In this document: positions 35,937-44,165 of the stretch, in pieces
Numbering within the stretch: position 1 is the stretch's first letter
How the letters are laid out: each line of letters starts with the position of its first letter
From: DASZFV01 sp035549075
Lineage (GTDB): Bacteria > Myxococcota_A > Polyangia > Fen-1088
DNA length: 64,000 nucleotides
Direction of reading: 5' to 3'
NCBI GenBank assembly: GCA_035549075.1
Contig: DASZRT010000055.1
Span: forward strand, 15,023 to 79,022
The notes under the pieces: model-generated
Told to the model about the DNA's origin: nothing
Database searches by the model: none
Seen by the model: the letters and a program-made list of their open reading frames with translations, nothing else
Program-made: the position numbers and the translations under genes

Positions 35937-37130
35937 ATGACCAAATCCCCATCACTGCGCCTGCCCACGGGCATGCGCGACTTCGCGCCGCGCGCGGCGG
36001 CGGCGCGGCGGCGCATCGCCGAGACGCTGCTCGAGATGTTCGAGCGGTGGGGCTTCGCGCGCGTCATCACGCCGGCGTTCGAGTACGAGGACGTGCTCGC
36101 GCTCGGGCTCGGCGGGGCGGGGCGCGCGGCGGCGATTCGGTTCGTCGAGCCGAGCTCGGGGCAGGTCGTCGCGCTGCGGCCCGACATCACGCCGCAGATC
36201 GCGCGCCTCATCGCGACGCGCTTCCGCGACGAGACGGGGCCGGTTCGTCTTTCGTACGAGGGCACGGTCGTGCGCCTCGAGCGCGCGGCGCGCGGCCAGC
36301 GCGAGCTCATCCAAGCGGGCGTCGAGCTCGCGGGCGTCGCGGGTCCGGCGGGCGACGCCGAGGTGATCGCGCTCGGCGTCGCGGCGCTCCGCGCGACGGG
36401 CGTCGATACGCCCACGATCGATCTCGGCCACCTCGGCCTCGCGCGCGAGGTGCTCGCGTCGCTCGCGCTGCCCGAGCCGGCCGTCGCGCAAGCGCGCGCC
36501 GCGATCGCCAAGCGCGACACGGCGGGCCTCGGCGAAGTCCTGCGCGACGCGCGCGGCCCCGCGGCGGCGAAGCGGTTCGCCGCGCTCTTGCCGGAGCTCG
36601 CGGGCGACGCCGACGTGCTCGCGACGGCGACCAAAAAAGCGCCCACGCCCGGCGTGAAGCGCGCGCTCGCCGACCTGGCCTCGATCGTCGCGGCCGTCGA
36701 GGCGCGCGACACGGGCGCGCGCCTTCACGTCGATCTCGGCGAGGTGCGCGGCTTCGACTACTACACGGGCGTGCGCTTTCAGGGCTTCGTGCCCGGCGCC
36801 GCCGAAGCCGTGCTCGCGGGCGGTCGCTACGACGATCTGCTCGCGCGCTACGGCCGCCCGAGCCCGGCCGTCGGCTTCGCGATCGACGTCGAGGCCGCCG
36901 CGGGCGCGCTCGAGGCGACGGCCTCGGCCGACGAGGTTCCGAGCGAGCTCGGCGGCGGCGTGCTCGTCACGGGCCCGTTGCCGGCGGCGACACGCCTCGC
37001 GGAGCAGCTGCGCGGCGAAGGCCAGCGCGCCGTGGCCGAGCTCAACGGTTTGAAAGGTGCGGCGCTCGATGAGTACGCGCGCCGCTGGGGATTCGCGCGC
37101 GTCGTGCGCGCCGACAAAACGAAAGCATGA
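35937..37130 (+). CDS. hisZ: ATP phosphoribosyltransferase regulatory subunit
   Basis: Encodes 397 aa. It is a HisRS-like paralogue: LPTGMRDFAP at the N-terminus, motif 2-like ALRPDITPQIARL and RLSYEGTVVRLERAARGQREL, and motif 3-like GGRYDDLLARYGRPSPAVGFAIDVE. It lacks a HisRS anticodon domain and includes the HisZ-typical YEGTV. It would activate a short HisG encoded elsewhere. It is 8 nt before purA, the common hisZ-purA pairing. Confidence 0.93.
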   Translation: MTKSPSLRLPTGMRDFAPRAAAARRRIAETLLEMFERWGFARVITPAFEYEDVLALGLGGAGRAAAIRFVEPSSGQVVALRPDITPQIARLIATRFRDETGPVRLSYEGTVVRLERAARGQRELIQAGVELAGVAGPAGDAEVIALGVAALRATGVDTPTIDLGHLGLAREVLASLALPEPAVAQARAAIAKRDTAGLGEVLRDARGPAAAKRFAALLPELAGDADVLATATKKAPTPGVKRALADLASIVAAVEARDTGARLHVDLGEVRGFDYYTGVRFQGFVPGAAEAVLAGGRYDDLLARYGRPSPAVGFAIDVEAAAGALEATASADEVPSELGGGVLVTGPLPAATRLAEQLRGEGQRAVAELNGLKGAALDEYARRWGFARVVRADKTKA

Positions 37131-37138
37131 GGAGTTAG

Positions 37139-38422
37139 ATGGCCGTCGTCGTCGTCGTAGGAGCGCAGTGGGGAGACGAGGGGAAGGGCAAGATCGTTGA
37201 CCTGCTCACCGAGAAGGCGCAGGTCGTCGTCCGCTGGGCGGGCGGCGCCAACGCCGGCCACACGCTGGTCGTCGACGGGAAGAAGTACGTCACGCACCTC
37301 ATCCCGTCGGGCATCCTGCGCAAGGGCCTGACGTGCGTGCTGGGCGAGGGCATGGTCGTCGACCCGGCCGTGCTGCTCGAAGAGATCCGCACCTTCCGCG
37401 GCCACGGCTTCCTGCAGGCCGATCGCGATCTCGTCGTCGCCGAGCGCGCGCACCTGACGATGCCGTACCACAAGGAAATCGATCGCTTGCGCGAGGAAGG
37501 CCCGACGACGGCCGGCAAGGTCAAGATCGGCACTACGAAGCGCGGGATCGGCCCGACCTACGAGAGCAAGGCGGCGCGCACGGGCCTGCGCGTGGGCGAC
37601 CTGCTGCGCCCGCAGCGCTTCCGCGAGCTGCTCGATCGCACGCTGGCTGAAGCCGGCCCGACGCTCGAGCGCTTGGGCGGCGCGCGCCCCGACGCAAAAG
37701 AGATCGCCGACAAGTACCTCGCGCTCGGCGAGGAGCTGCGCCCGTTCGTGCGCGACGCTTCGAAGTTCGTGCACGACGCGATCCGCTCGCGCCAGAACGT
37801 CATGTTCGAGGGCGCGCAGGGCGTGCTGCTCGACGTCGACCACGGCACGTACCCGTTCGTGACGTCGTCGTCGACGACGGCCGGCGGCGCCTGCGCGGCG
37901 CTCGGCATCGGCCCCACGCAGATCGACGCCGTCATGGGCATCGCCAAGGCCTACGCGACGCGCGTCGGCGCCGGCCCGTTCCCGACCGAGCTCGAGGACG
38001 CGACGGGCGAGGCGCTGCGCCAGAAGGGTCAGGAGTTTGGCTCGACGACGGGCCGGCCGCGCCGCTGCGGCTGGCTCGACGTCCCCGCGCTCAAGCTCGC
38101 CATTCGCCTCTCGGGCATCGAGGGCCTCGGCCTCACGAAGCTCGACGTGCTCGCGGGCCTGCCGTCGGTGAAGGTGTGCGTCGCGTACAAGATCAACGGC
38201 CAGCTCGTCGACGAGATGCCGCTCGACGCCGACGATCTCGCGGCGGCCGAGCCCGTCTACGAAGAGCTGCCCGGCTGGGCCGACGGCGAGGACGTGCCGC
38301 CGAACGCCGCCGCCTTCGTCATGCGCGTGAGCGCGCTCGCCGGCATCCCCATTTGGGTGACGTCGGTGGGCCCGGGCCGCGCGCAGACCATCGTCGCGCG
38401 CAATCCGTTCAACCCGGCTTAG
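37139..38422 (+). CDS. purA: Adenylosuccinate synthetase
   Basis: Encodes 427 aa, standard length. GDEGKGKIVD, GGANAGHTLV, TTKRGIGPTYESKAAR, GAQGVLLDVDHGTYPFVTSS and the TTGRPRRCGWLD motif are all present. It joins IMP and aspartate in AMP synthesis. GAGGAG lies just before the ATG. It ends before a double hairpin. Confidence 0.98.
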   Translation: MAVVVVVGAQWGDEGKGKIVDLLTEKAQVVVRWAGGANAGHTLVVDGKKYVTHLIPSGILRKGLTCVLGEGMVVDPAVLLEEIRTFRGHGFLQADRDLVVAERAHLTMPYHKEIDRLREEGPTTAGKVKIGTTKRGIGPTYESKAARTGLRVGDLLRPQRFRELLDRTLAEAGPTLERLGGARPDAKEIADKYLALGEELRPFVRDASKFVHDAIRSRQNVMFEGAQGVLLDVDHGTYPFVTSSSTTAGGACAALGIGPTQIDAVMGIAKAYATRVGAGPFPTELEDATGEALRQKGQEFGSTTGRPRRCGWLDVPALKLAIRLSGIEGLGLTKLDVLAGLPSVKVCVAYKINGQLVDEMPLDADDLAAAEPVYEELPGWADGEDVPPNAAAFVMRVSALAGIPIWVTSVGPGRAQTIVARNPFNPA

Positions 38423-38425
38423 TAC

Positions 38426-38478
38426 GGGAGGTCCCCGACCTCCCGCCCCGTCGGGCAAAGCCCGCCGGGGCCCCACCC
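38426..38478 (+). terminator. Double hairpin after purA
   Basis: The first hairpin is a perfect 8-bp stem, GGGAGGTC / GACCTCCC, at 38426-38444, beginning 4 nt after the purA stop. It is followed by CCCCGTCGGGC-AAA-GCCCGCCGGGG with one mismatch. There is no T-run. The GGCAAAGCC core is shared with the post-folD repeat. Confidence 0.6.
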
Positions 38479-38574
38479 ACCGGGCTCGCCCTTTGGGCTC
38501 GCTTCGTGTGCCGTCGCGCGTGCCCTGCGCTCGCGAATTGCGCGAAATCGCCGGGAAAATGGCGATCGCGGCGC

Positions 38575-38602
38575 TTGCGACATTTCGCGGGACATCTATA
38601 AT
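38575..38602 (+). promoter_or_regulatory. Canonical sigma70-type promoter of AgmX-like gene
   Basis: TTGCGA (38575-38580), a 16-nt spacer and a perfect TATAAT (38597-38602). Predicted start near 38609 gives a leader of about 65 nt. This is the best promoter match seen in the window. Confidence 0.72.
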
Positions 38603-38673
38603 GTTCCACCTTTCGCGAGGCTCGTGCGTTCGCTCGTACAGGTGACGGCTCCCTCCTCCAAAAAGAGGCGTTG

Positions 38674-40380
38674 ATGAAGATCGTTTGCGACTCCTGTGGA
38701 ACCAAGTACTCGATTTCCGACGACAAGGTTCGCGGCAAGGTCTTCAAGATCCGCTGCAAGAAGTGCAGCCACATCATCGTCGTGCGCGGGCAGGAGGGCG
38801 GCTCCGGTGTGGCGGCGGCGCCCACGGCGCCCGAGCCCGCGGCGGCCGCGGCCGAAGGTGGCGGCTGGCACCTCGTCGTCGACGGCGATCAGGTGGGACC
38901 GATCTCCGACGCCGACGTGCGCGCGCGCATCGAGCGCGGTGAGATCAACGCCGAGACGTACGTCTGGAAGGAGGGCTTCGCCGACTGGTTGAAGCTCTCG
39001 GCGATCCCCGACTTCGCGCACCTCGTGCAGCCGGGCGAGGCCGGCGTGTTCGCCGACGGCACGGGCTCGGGCGCGGTCAACGGTTCGGCCGAGGCGCCGG
39101 CCGCGAACGGCGGCGGCCTCTTCGGCGCCGCGAGCGCCGCGCCCGCGAGCGACGAGTCGGATGTCTTCGCGAGCCCCGCACCCGCGGCGCGCGCGAGCGG
39201 CGGCGATCTGTTCGCCTCGTCCGTGGCGGCGAAGCCGGCGGCGTCGAGCTGGCCCGCGCCCAGCGCGGCGGCGGCCCCGCACGACGGCGGCCGCGTCGAG
39301 AACCTCACGGGCCAGCGCCACGAGAACTCGGTGCTGTTCTCGCTGTCGAACTTGCAGTCGCTCGCGACGGCCGCGCCCGCGTCGAAGCCGTTGTCGACGA
39401 CGGCGCCCACGGCCGAAGGCTCGGGCCTCATCGACATCCGCGCCATGGCGGCCAGCACGCTCGGCACGTCGCCTTCGAGCGGCCCCAGCTTCGGCGGCGG
39501 GGGCGGCGACGACCTGCCGGCGTTCGGCACGTTCGCGCCCGCGCAGCCCGTGCTGCTCGCGCTCCCCACGGAGAGCGGCCCGCCGAAGTGGATCTACCCG
39601 GTCATCGGCGTCGCGATCCTCGCCGTCGGCGCCATCGGCGTCATGGCCTACAAGATCCTCGCGAAGCCCGTCGCGCCCGAGGCGGCGCCCGTCGCGGCGA
39701 CCGCGCCCGCGCCTGCCGAGGCGGCGAAGCCGTCGGCGCCCGTCGCGGCGAACACGCCGCCGGCCGAAGCCGCGAAGCCGACGACGATCGCCGAAGACAA
39801 GCTGCCGCCGCGTGAGGAGCCGAAGGCCGCCGAAGCCAAGAGTGAAGCCAAGGCCGAGAAGGGCGAGCACCACAAGCACGGCGAGAAGGCCGCCAAGGGT
39901 GGTGATGCCGACAAGGGCGACAAAGGTTCGAAGGACTCGGGCAAGTCGGCGAAGCCGGCGGCCGCGGCCGCCGCGGCGGCGCCCGAGACGCCGAAGCCCG
40001 CGAAGGGCTCGCTCGACGATCTGCTCGAGGGCGCGCTCAACCACAAGCCCGCGCCCGCGGCGCGTCCGCACGTCAGCGACGACGACAGCCCGCGCAAGTC
40101 GGACTCGGGCGGCGGCTCGGGCCCGCTCGCGAAGGGCGCCGTCGTCGCCGGCATGAACTCGGTCAAGGGCAAGGTCAGCGACTGCTACAGCCAGTTCAAG
40201 GTGCCGGGCATGGCGATGGTCAACGTCGTCATCGGCAAGAACGGCCACGTGTCGTCGGCGACGGTCACGGGCAAGTTCGCGGGCACGCCGACCGGGTCGT
40301 GCGTCGAGAAGGCCGTCAAGTCGGCGTCGTTCCCGCCGTCGGACGGCCTCACGACGCCGTACCCGTTCCAGCTCAAGTAA
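38674..40380 (+). CDS. AgmX/GltJ-like zinc-ribbon, GYF and TonB-like domain protein
   Basis: Encodes 568 aa. The N-terminal zinc ribbon (MKIVCDSCGTKYSISDDKV ... RCKKCSHIIVVRG) is the MJ0042 type. A GYF-like domain (GWHLVVDGDQVGPISDADVR ... EGFADWLKLSAI) follows at about 63-112, then an Ala/Pro-rich linker with ENSVLFSL at 217-224, one membrane helix (about 306-326), and a long Ala/Lys/Glu linker. The C-terminal AgmX/PglI-like domain (AVVAGMNSVKGKVSDCYSQF) resembles TonB-type ends. This domain order is that of Myxococcus AgmX (GltJ), a gliding-machinery component, but many paralogues exist and no glt neighbours are seen. Confidence 0.85.
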   Translation: MKIVCDSCGTKYSISDDKVRGKVFKIRCKKCSHIIVVRGQEGGSGVAAAPTAPEPAAAAAEGGGWHLVVDGDQVGPISDADVRARIERGEINAETYVWKEGFADWLKLSAIPDFAHLVQPGEAGVFADGTGSGAVNGSAEAPAANGGGLFGAASAAPASDESDVFASPAPAARASGGDLFASSVAAKPAASSWPAPSAAAAPHDGGRVENLTGQRHENSVLFSLSNLQSLATAAPASKPLSTTAPTAEGSGLIDIRAMAASTLGTSPSSGPSFGGGGGDDLPAFGTFAPAQPVLLALPTESGPPKWIYPVIGVAILAVGAIGVMAYKILAKPVAPEAAPVAATAPAPAEAAKPSAPVAANTPPAEAAKPTTIAEDKLPPREEPKAAEAKSEAKAEKGEHHKHGEKAAKGGDADKGDKGSKDSGKSAKPAAAAAAAAPETPKPAKGSLDDLLEGALNHKPAPAARPHVSDDDSPRKSDSGGGSGPLAKGAVVAGMNSVKGKVSDCYSQFKVPGMAMVNVVIGKNGHVSSATVTGKFAGTPTGSCVEKAVKSASFPPSDGLTTPYPFQLK

Positions 40381-40405
40381 GGAGCGCGCGACGACCTCTC
40401 GCGAC

Positions 40406-41134
40406 GTGTGGGACGCGCTCGCGGGCGGGCTGGCCGCGCGCGGGCTCGACGTCGCGTTCGCGCTCGACGCCGTCGCCTTCGACGCCGCGTGCGCGCCCGT
40501 CGCGCCCGCGCTGACGCTGTCGTCGATCCTGCCGGGCGCGCGCGGCGCCCTCGTCGTTGGCTCGTCGGGGCGCGCGTTCTTCGACGCGTTCTCTCGTTCG
40601 GCCGGGGCGCGCGACGGCGCGCCCGATCCGTTCGATCGCTACACGCGCGTCGTCGTCGTCGAGGCGGCGCGCGCCGCGCTCGCGCCCCTCGGCGTCGCGC
40701 ACGCGCTGCGCTTCCCCTTCATGCGCGCGGCGGGCGACGACGCGGGCGACGCGCCCGTGCCGTTTCAGCGCCTCGGCCGCGCCGTCGGCCTCGCGGCGAC
40801 GTCGCCGCTCGGCCTGCAGATTCATCCCGCGCACGGCGCGTGGTGGGCCTACCGCGCGCTCGTCGTCGTCGACGCCGAGCTGCCGCCGACGCCGCGGCTC
40901 GCCGACGGCTGCGCCGGTTGCCCCGCGCCGTGCGTCGACGCGTGCCCGGCGGGCGCGGTGCGCCTCGTCGCCGACGGCGGCTTCGACATCCCCGCGTGCC
41001 ACGCGCGCCGCCGCACCGCCGAGCCGTGCCACCTCTCGTGCGCCGCGCGCCTCGCCTGCATCCGAGCGCCCGAGCGCCGGTACTCTGACGAGCAGCTCGC
41101 CTTTCACATGCGCGCGTCGATGCCGCGGCGCTGA
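40406..41134 (+). CDS. 4Fe-4S ferredoxin-type protein (QueG/MMACHC-like)
   Basis: Encodes 242 aa from a GTG; AAGGAG lies over 20 nt upstream, so the start is uncertain. The C-terminal half holds CAGCPAPCVDACPAGAV followed by CHARRRTAEPCHLSCAARLAC, a cysteine pattern resembling epoxyqueuosine reductase or cobalamin-processing MMACHC-like proteins. The N-terminal 130 residues resemble the corresponding substrate-binding part only loosely. The 3' end overlaps the opposing gene by 31 bp. Confidence 0.65.
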   Translation: MWDALAGGLAARGLDVAFALDAVAFDAACAPVAPALTLSSILPGARGALVVGSSGRAFFDAFSRSAGARDGAPDPFDRYTRVVVVEAARAALAPLGVAHALRFPFMRAAGDDAGDAPVPFQRLGRAVGLAATSPLGLQIHPAHGAWWAYRALVVVDAELPPTPRLADGCAGCPAPCVDACPAGAVRLVADGGFDIPACHARRRTAEPCHLSCAARLACIRAPERRYSDEQLAFHMRASMPRR

Positions 41135-41811
41135 CGCCGGCGCCACGCGATCCCGGCAACGCTCGCCGTGATCGCGAGAGCCGCGGCGACGATCGCGAGC
41201 GTGACGCGCCCGCTGCGCGGAGGAGGCGGCAGCTCGAGCACGAACGTCGCGGCCCGGGTCTCGAACATGGACGCGCGCGGGCCGCGGAACGCCACGAGGT
41301 CCGTGCCATCGCGTAAGACGAGGCCCGGCGTCAGCATGACGGCGAGCTCGGTGTCGAGCACACGCTCGGGCTCGCGCGTGATCGTGAGGCGCAGGCGGTT
41401 CAGGCCGGGGTGCAACGCGTTTGCGAACGATTGTCGGCGCTCGATGACGACGGGCGCGTCCGCGGCGTCGTCGGCGCCGCCGAGCTCGATCGAGACATCG
41501 AGCGGCGCCGCGAGCGCGCGATCGTCGACGGCGGGCTCGACGGCGGCGCCTTCGGTCGCGAGGCGCACGCGCGCGGCCGCGAGCTCGGCGCCAGAGATGT
41601 GACCGTCGCCGTCGGTGTCGAAGCGACGGCGATCGGCGCCGCCGGTGAGCAGACCCTCGAGCTGCGTGTCGGTGACGTCGACGCGCCCGTCGACGAGCGC
41701 GGCCGTGACGTAGCGGTTCGTGCCCAGCGCCGACAGCTCCTGGTGGGCGCTCGCGCGCGCCGCCGCGAGCGTGAGCATCAAGGCACACACGGCGCCGGCC
41801 TTGACCGCCAT
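41104..41811 (-). CDS. Secreted/membrane protein with EF-hand
   Basis: Encodes 235 aa: signal peptide (MLTLAAARASAHQ), an EF-hand loop (FDTDGDGHISGAEL, about residues 64-77), a beta-rich region, and a C-terminal helix (about 206-225) followed by Arg residues. It is anchored with most of the protein outside. The HupE-like adjacency sometimes seen for such proteins is absent. Ca2+ binding is expected from the loop; function unknown. Confidence 0.72.
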   Translation of the reverse strand: MAVKAGAVCALMLTLAAARASAHQELSALGTNRYVTAALVDGRVDVTDTQLEGLLTGGADRRRFDTDGDGHISGAELAAARVRLATEGAAVEPAVDDRALAAPLDVSIELGGADDAADAPVVIERRQSFANALHPGLNRLRLTITREPERVLDTELAVMLTPGLVLRDGTDLVAFRGPRASMFETRAATFVLELPPPPRSGRVTLAIVAAALAITASVAGIAWRRRQRRGIDARM

Positions 41812-41823
41812 GAGCTGCGTTTC

Positions 41824-41838
41824 TACTCTCGTGGGCCC
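41824..41838 (+). promoter_or_regulatory. Candidate -10 of leaderless biotinyl-protein gene
   Basis: TACTCT (41824-41829; TANNNT) lies 9 nt before the ATG at 41839. No Shine-Dalgarno. The region overlaps the end of the intergenic gap to the EF-hand gene (28 bp). Confidence 0.35.
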
Positions 41839-42054
41839 ATGCCCACCAGAGTGAACGCGCACATCACCGGCACGGTCTGGAAGATCGAGGTCAAGGTCGG
41901 CGACACCGTCGCCGAAGGCCAGACCGTCGTCATCCTCGAGTCGATGAAGATGGAGATGCCCGTCGAATCGACCGTCGGCGGCAAGGTCGCCGCGATCCTC
42001 GTCAAGGAAGGCGACGCCGTCGAAGAGGGCGCGCCGGTGGTGGAGATTGCCTAG
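41839..42054 (+). CDS. Stand-alone biotin/lipoyl-type carrier protein
   Basis: Encodes 71 aa, a single biotinyl domain with the modified Lys37 in ESMKMEMP and the mirrored half AILVKEGDAVEEGAPV. It resembles the carrier of acyl-CoA carboxylases but without an N-terminal extension. No carboxylase gene is adjacent, so its partner lies elsewhere. The stop TAG lies in the palindrome CTAG that also supplies the stop of the convergent aldolase gene. Confidence 0.88.
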   Translation: MPTRVNAHITGTVWKIEVKVGDTVAEGQTVVILESMKMEMPVESTVGGKVAAILVKEGDAVEEGAPVVEIA

Positions 42055-43085
42055 CGAAGCGCCGCGGTGATTTCCGCGGCGGCGCGCGCGCAGCCGGCGG
42101 CGTCGACGTCGAGGTGGGTCACGAGGCGCAGGCGCCGCTCGCCGAACGGCAGGCACAGAACGCCGCGCGCCTCGAGGCGCTTCGCGATCTCGCGCGCGGG
42201 CGGCAGCGGCGCCGCGAGATCGACCATGACGATGTTGCTGGGCGGCGCCTCGACGGTGAGGCCCGGCGCGCCGCGCAGGCGCTCGGCGAGCAGCCGCGCG
42301 TGGGCGTGGTCGTCGCCGAGGCGCGCGACGTTATGGTCGAGCGCGTAGAGCGCCGCCGCCGCGAGGATGCCCGCCTGGCGCATGGCGCCGCCGAACATGC
42401 GACGAAAGCGCACGGCGCGCGCGATTCGCGCGCGCGAGCCGGCGAGCACCGAGCCGACGGGCGCGCCGAGCCCCTTCGAGAACGCGAGCGACACGGTGTC
42501 GAAGCCGGCGGCGAGCGAGCCGGGCGACTCGCCGAGCGCGGCGGCGGCGTTGAAGAGGCGCGCGCCGTCGAGGTGGAGCGCGACGCCGAGGCGCCGCGCC
42601 GTCGCGACGACGGCGTCCAGCTCGGCGCGCGGCCACACGACGCCGCCCGCGCGGTTGTGCGTGTTCTCGACGCACAACAAGCGCGTCGCCGGCTGCATCG
42701 GCCCGGCCGCGATGTGCGCCGCGACGACCTCGTCGCTCGAGAAGGTCCCGCTGCCGCCGCGTCCGATCGATCGCAGCTGCACGCCCGCGATCGCGGCGGC
42801 GGCGCCCGACTCGTACCACATGAGGTGCGCGCCCTCGCTCGCGAGCACGTCGTCCCCCGGATCGCAGTGGACCTTGAGCGCGATCTGGTTCGCCATCGTG
42901 CCCGACGGCACGAACAGCGCCGCCTCGTGGCCCAGCAGCTCGGCGCAGCGCTCTTGCAGCCGCTTCACCGTCGGATCGTCGCCGAGCACGTCGTCGCCGA
43001 CCTCGGCCGCCGCCATCGCCGCGCGCATGGCCGCCGAGGGACGCGTCACCGTGTCGCTGCGCAGATCGACGACCGAAGTCGTCAC
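42051..43085 (-). CDS. ltaE: Low-specificity L-threonine aldolase
   Basis: Encodes 344 aa from GTG, overlapping the upstream stop (GTGA). DLRSDTVTRP at the N-terminus, GDDVLGDDPTV, the His of ENTHNRAGG, DGARLFNAA and the PLP Lys in SLAFSKGLGAPVGS all match LtaE. It cleaves threonine to glycine and acetaldehyde. Last of three overlapping or adjacent minus-strand genes. Confidence 0.93.
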   Translation of the reverse strand: MTTSVVDLRSDTVTRPSAAMRAAMAAAEVGDDVLGDDPTVKRLQERCAELLGHEAALFVPSGTMANQIALKVHCDPGDDVLASEGAHLMWYESGAAAAIAGVQLRSIGRGGSGTFSSDEVVAAHIAAGPMQPATRLLCVENTHNRAGGVVWPRAELDAVVATARRLGVALHLDGARLFNAAAALGESPGSLAAGFDTVSLAFSKGLGAPVGSVLAGSRARIARAVRFRRMFGGAMRQAGILAAAALYALDHNVARLGDDHAHARLLAERLRGAPGLTVEAPPSNIVMVDLAAPLPPAREIAKRLEARGVLCLPFGERRLRLVTHLDVDAAGCARAAAEITAALR

Positions 43086-44155
43086 GACGCGAGGCCTTCG
43101 TCCGCCTCGGCCGCCGCGTCTTCGGCGGCGCGGTTCGAGGCGCGCACGGCGTCGGTGAGCGACGTGTTGACGCCCGCCGCGCGCAGCGCCGGCAGCGACA
43201 GCACGCCCGCGCCCACGTACCAGATCGTCTGCAGCCCGTGCAGCACGATGCCGTAAGCCATGCCCGTCGACTTCACGACGCCCTCGGGCAAGTACGCGAG
43301 CAGCGCGAGCCGGATCGCGAGCTGGTACTGACCGACGAGGCCCGGCGAGTTCGGCAGCGACAAGACGACGCCCGCGAAGGCCATCGTCGTGTAGGCCGCG
43401 CCCAGCGAGATCGGCAGGCCCATCTGGCGCGCGAGCAGCCACATGCCGAGGCCGTTGCTGCCCCAGTAGATCACCGACTGCAGCAAGAAGATGCCGAAGT
43501 TGCGGTGATCGGACAGCACGCTGAAGCCCGAGATGAGCGCGCGCAGCCGTTCGCCGATCTTGTGGGCGAGGCCAGGCGCGAGCCAATGCAGCAGCGACAC
43601 GCGCAGCGCGAAGGCGATCGTCGCGTCGGTCCACACGCGCGCGAGCGCGAGGAACGTGGTGAGCCCCACGAAGCCCAGCAGCGACAACCACGCGCCGAAG
43701 CGCAGCGCCGGCGTGAACGAGCTGGCACCCGAGACCATGTATGAGATGAAAAACAGGATCGAGATGAGGAGCCCGTCGATGATGCGCTCGACGGCGACCG
43801 TGCCGAGCAGCGCCGTCATGCCGACGTCGCGCTCGCGCGTCACGAAGTAGGGGCGCACGAACTCGCCGAGGCGAACGGGCAGCGCGAGGATCGCCATGAA
43901 GCCCACCGACGACAGCGGCAGCATGCGCGACAGCGGCAGCGACACGCCCACGGGCCGCAGCAGGTACTCCCAGCGCCACGCCCGAAACAGATGCGTCACC
44001 GCGCACGTCGCGAGGAACAACAACACGGTGCTCGGGTGCAGCGAGCGGATGCCCGCGAGCACGGCCGCGCCGTCGACGCCGCGCGCGGCGAAGTACACGC
44101 ATACGGCGCCCATGGCCACCGAGACGGCGATCTTGAGCGCGAGCTTGCCGTTCAC
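43082..44155 (-). CDS. Lysylphosphatidylglycerol synthase/flippase-like membrane protein (UPF0104)
   Basis: Encodes 357 aa from GTG at 44155 (MNGKLALKIAV); GTG 44194 and ATG 44182 are alternatives that overlap the upstream gene. About eight helices. RAWRWEYLLRPVG, LPVRLGEFVRPYFVTRERDV and TVAVERIIDG are the family's membrane-domain signature. Without a catalytic aminoacyl-transferase domain it is more likely a lipid or polysaccharide transporter-type protein. The neighbouring PHP phosphatase is of a capsule-regulating family. Confidence 0.85.
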   Translation of the reverse strand: MNGKLALKIAVSVAMGAVCVYFAARGVDGAAVLAGIRSLHPSTVLLFLATCAVTHLFRAWRWEYLLRPVGVSLPLSRMLPLSSVGFMAILALPVRLGEFVRPYFVTRERDVGMTALLGTVAVERIIDGLLISILFFISYMVSGASSFTPALRFGAWLSLLGFVGLTTFLALARVWTDATIAFALRVSLLHWLAPGLAHKIGERLRALISGFSVLSDHRNFGIFLLQSVIYWGSNGLGMWLLARQMGLPISLGAAYTTMAFAGVVLSLPNSPGLVGQYQLAIRLALLAYLPEGVVKSTGMAYGIVLHGLQTIWYVGAGVLSLPALRAAGVNTSLTDAVRASNRAAEDAAAEADEGLAS

Positions 44156-44165
44156 GGCGCCGGCC

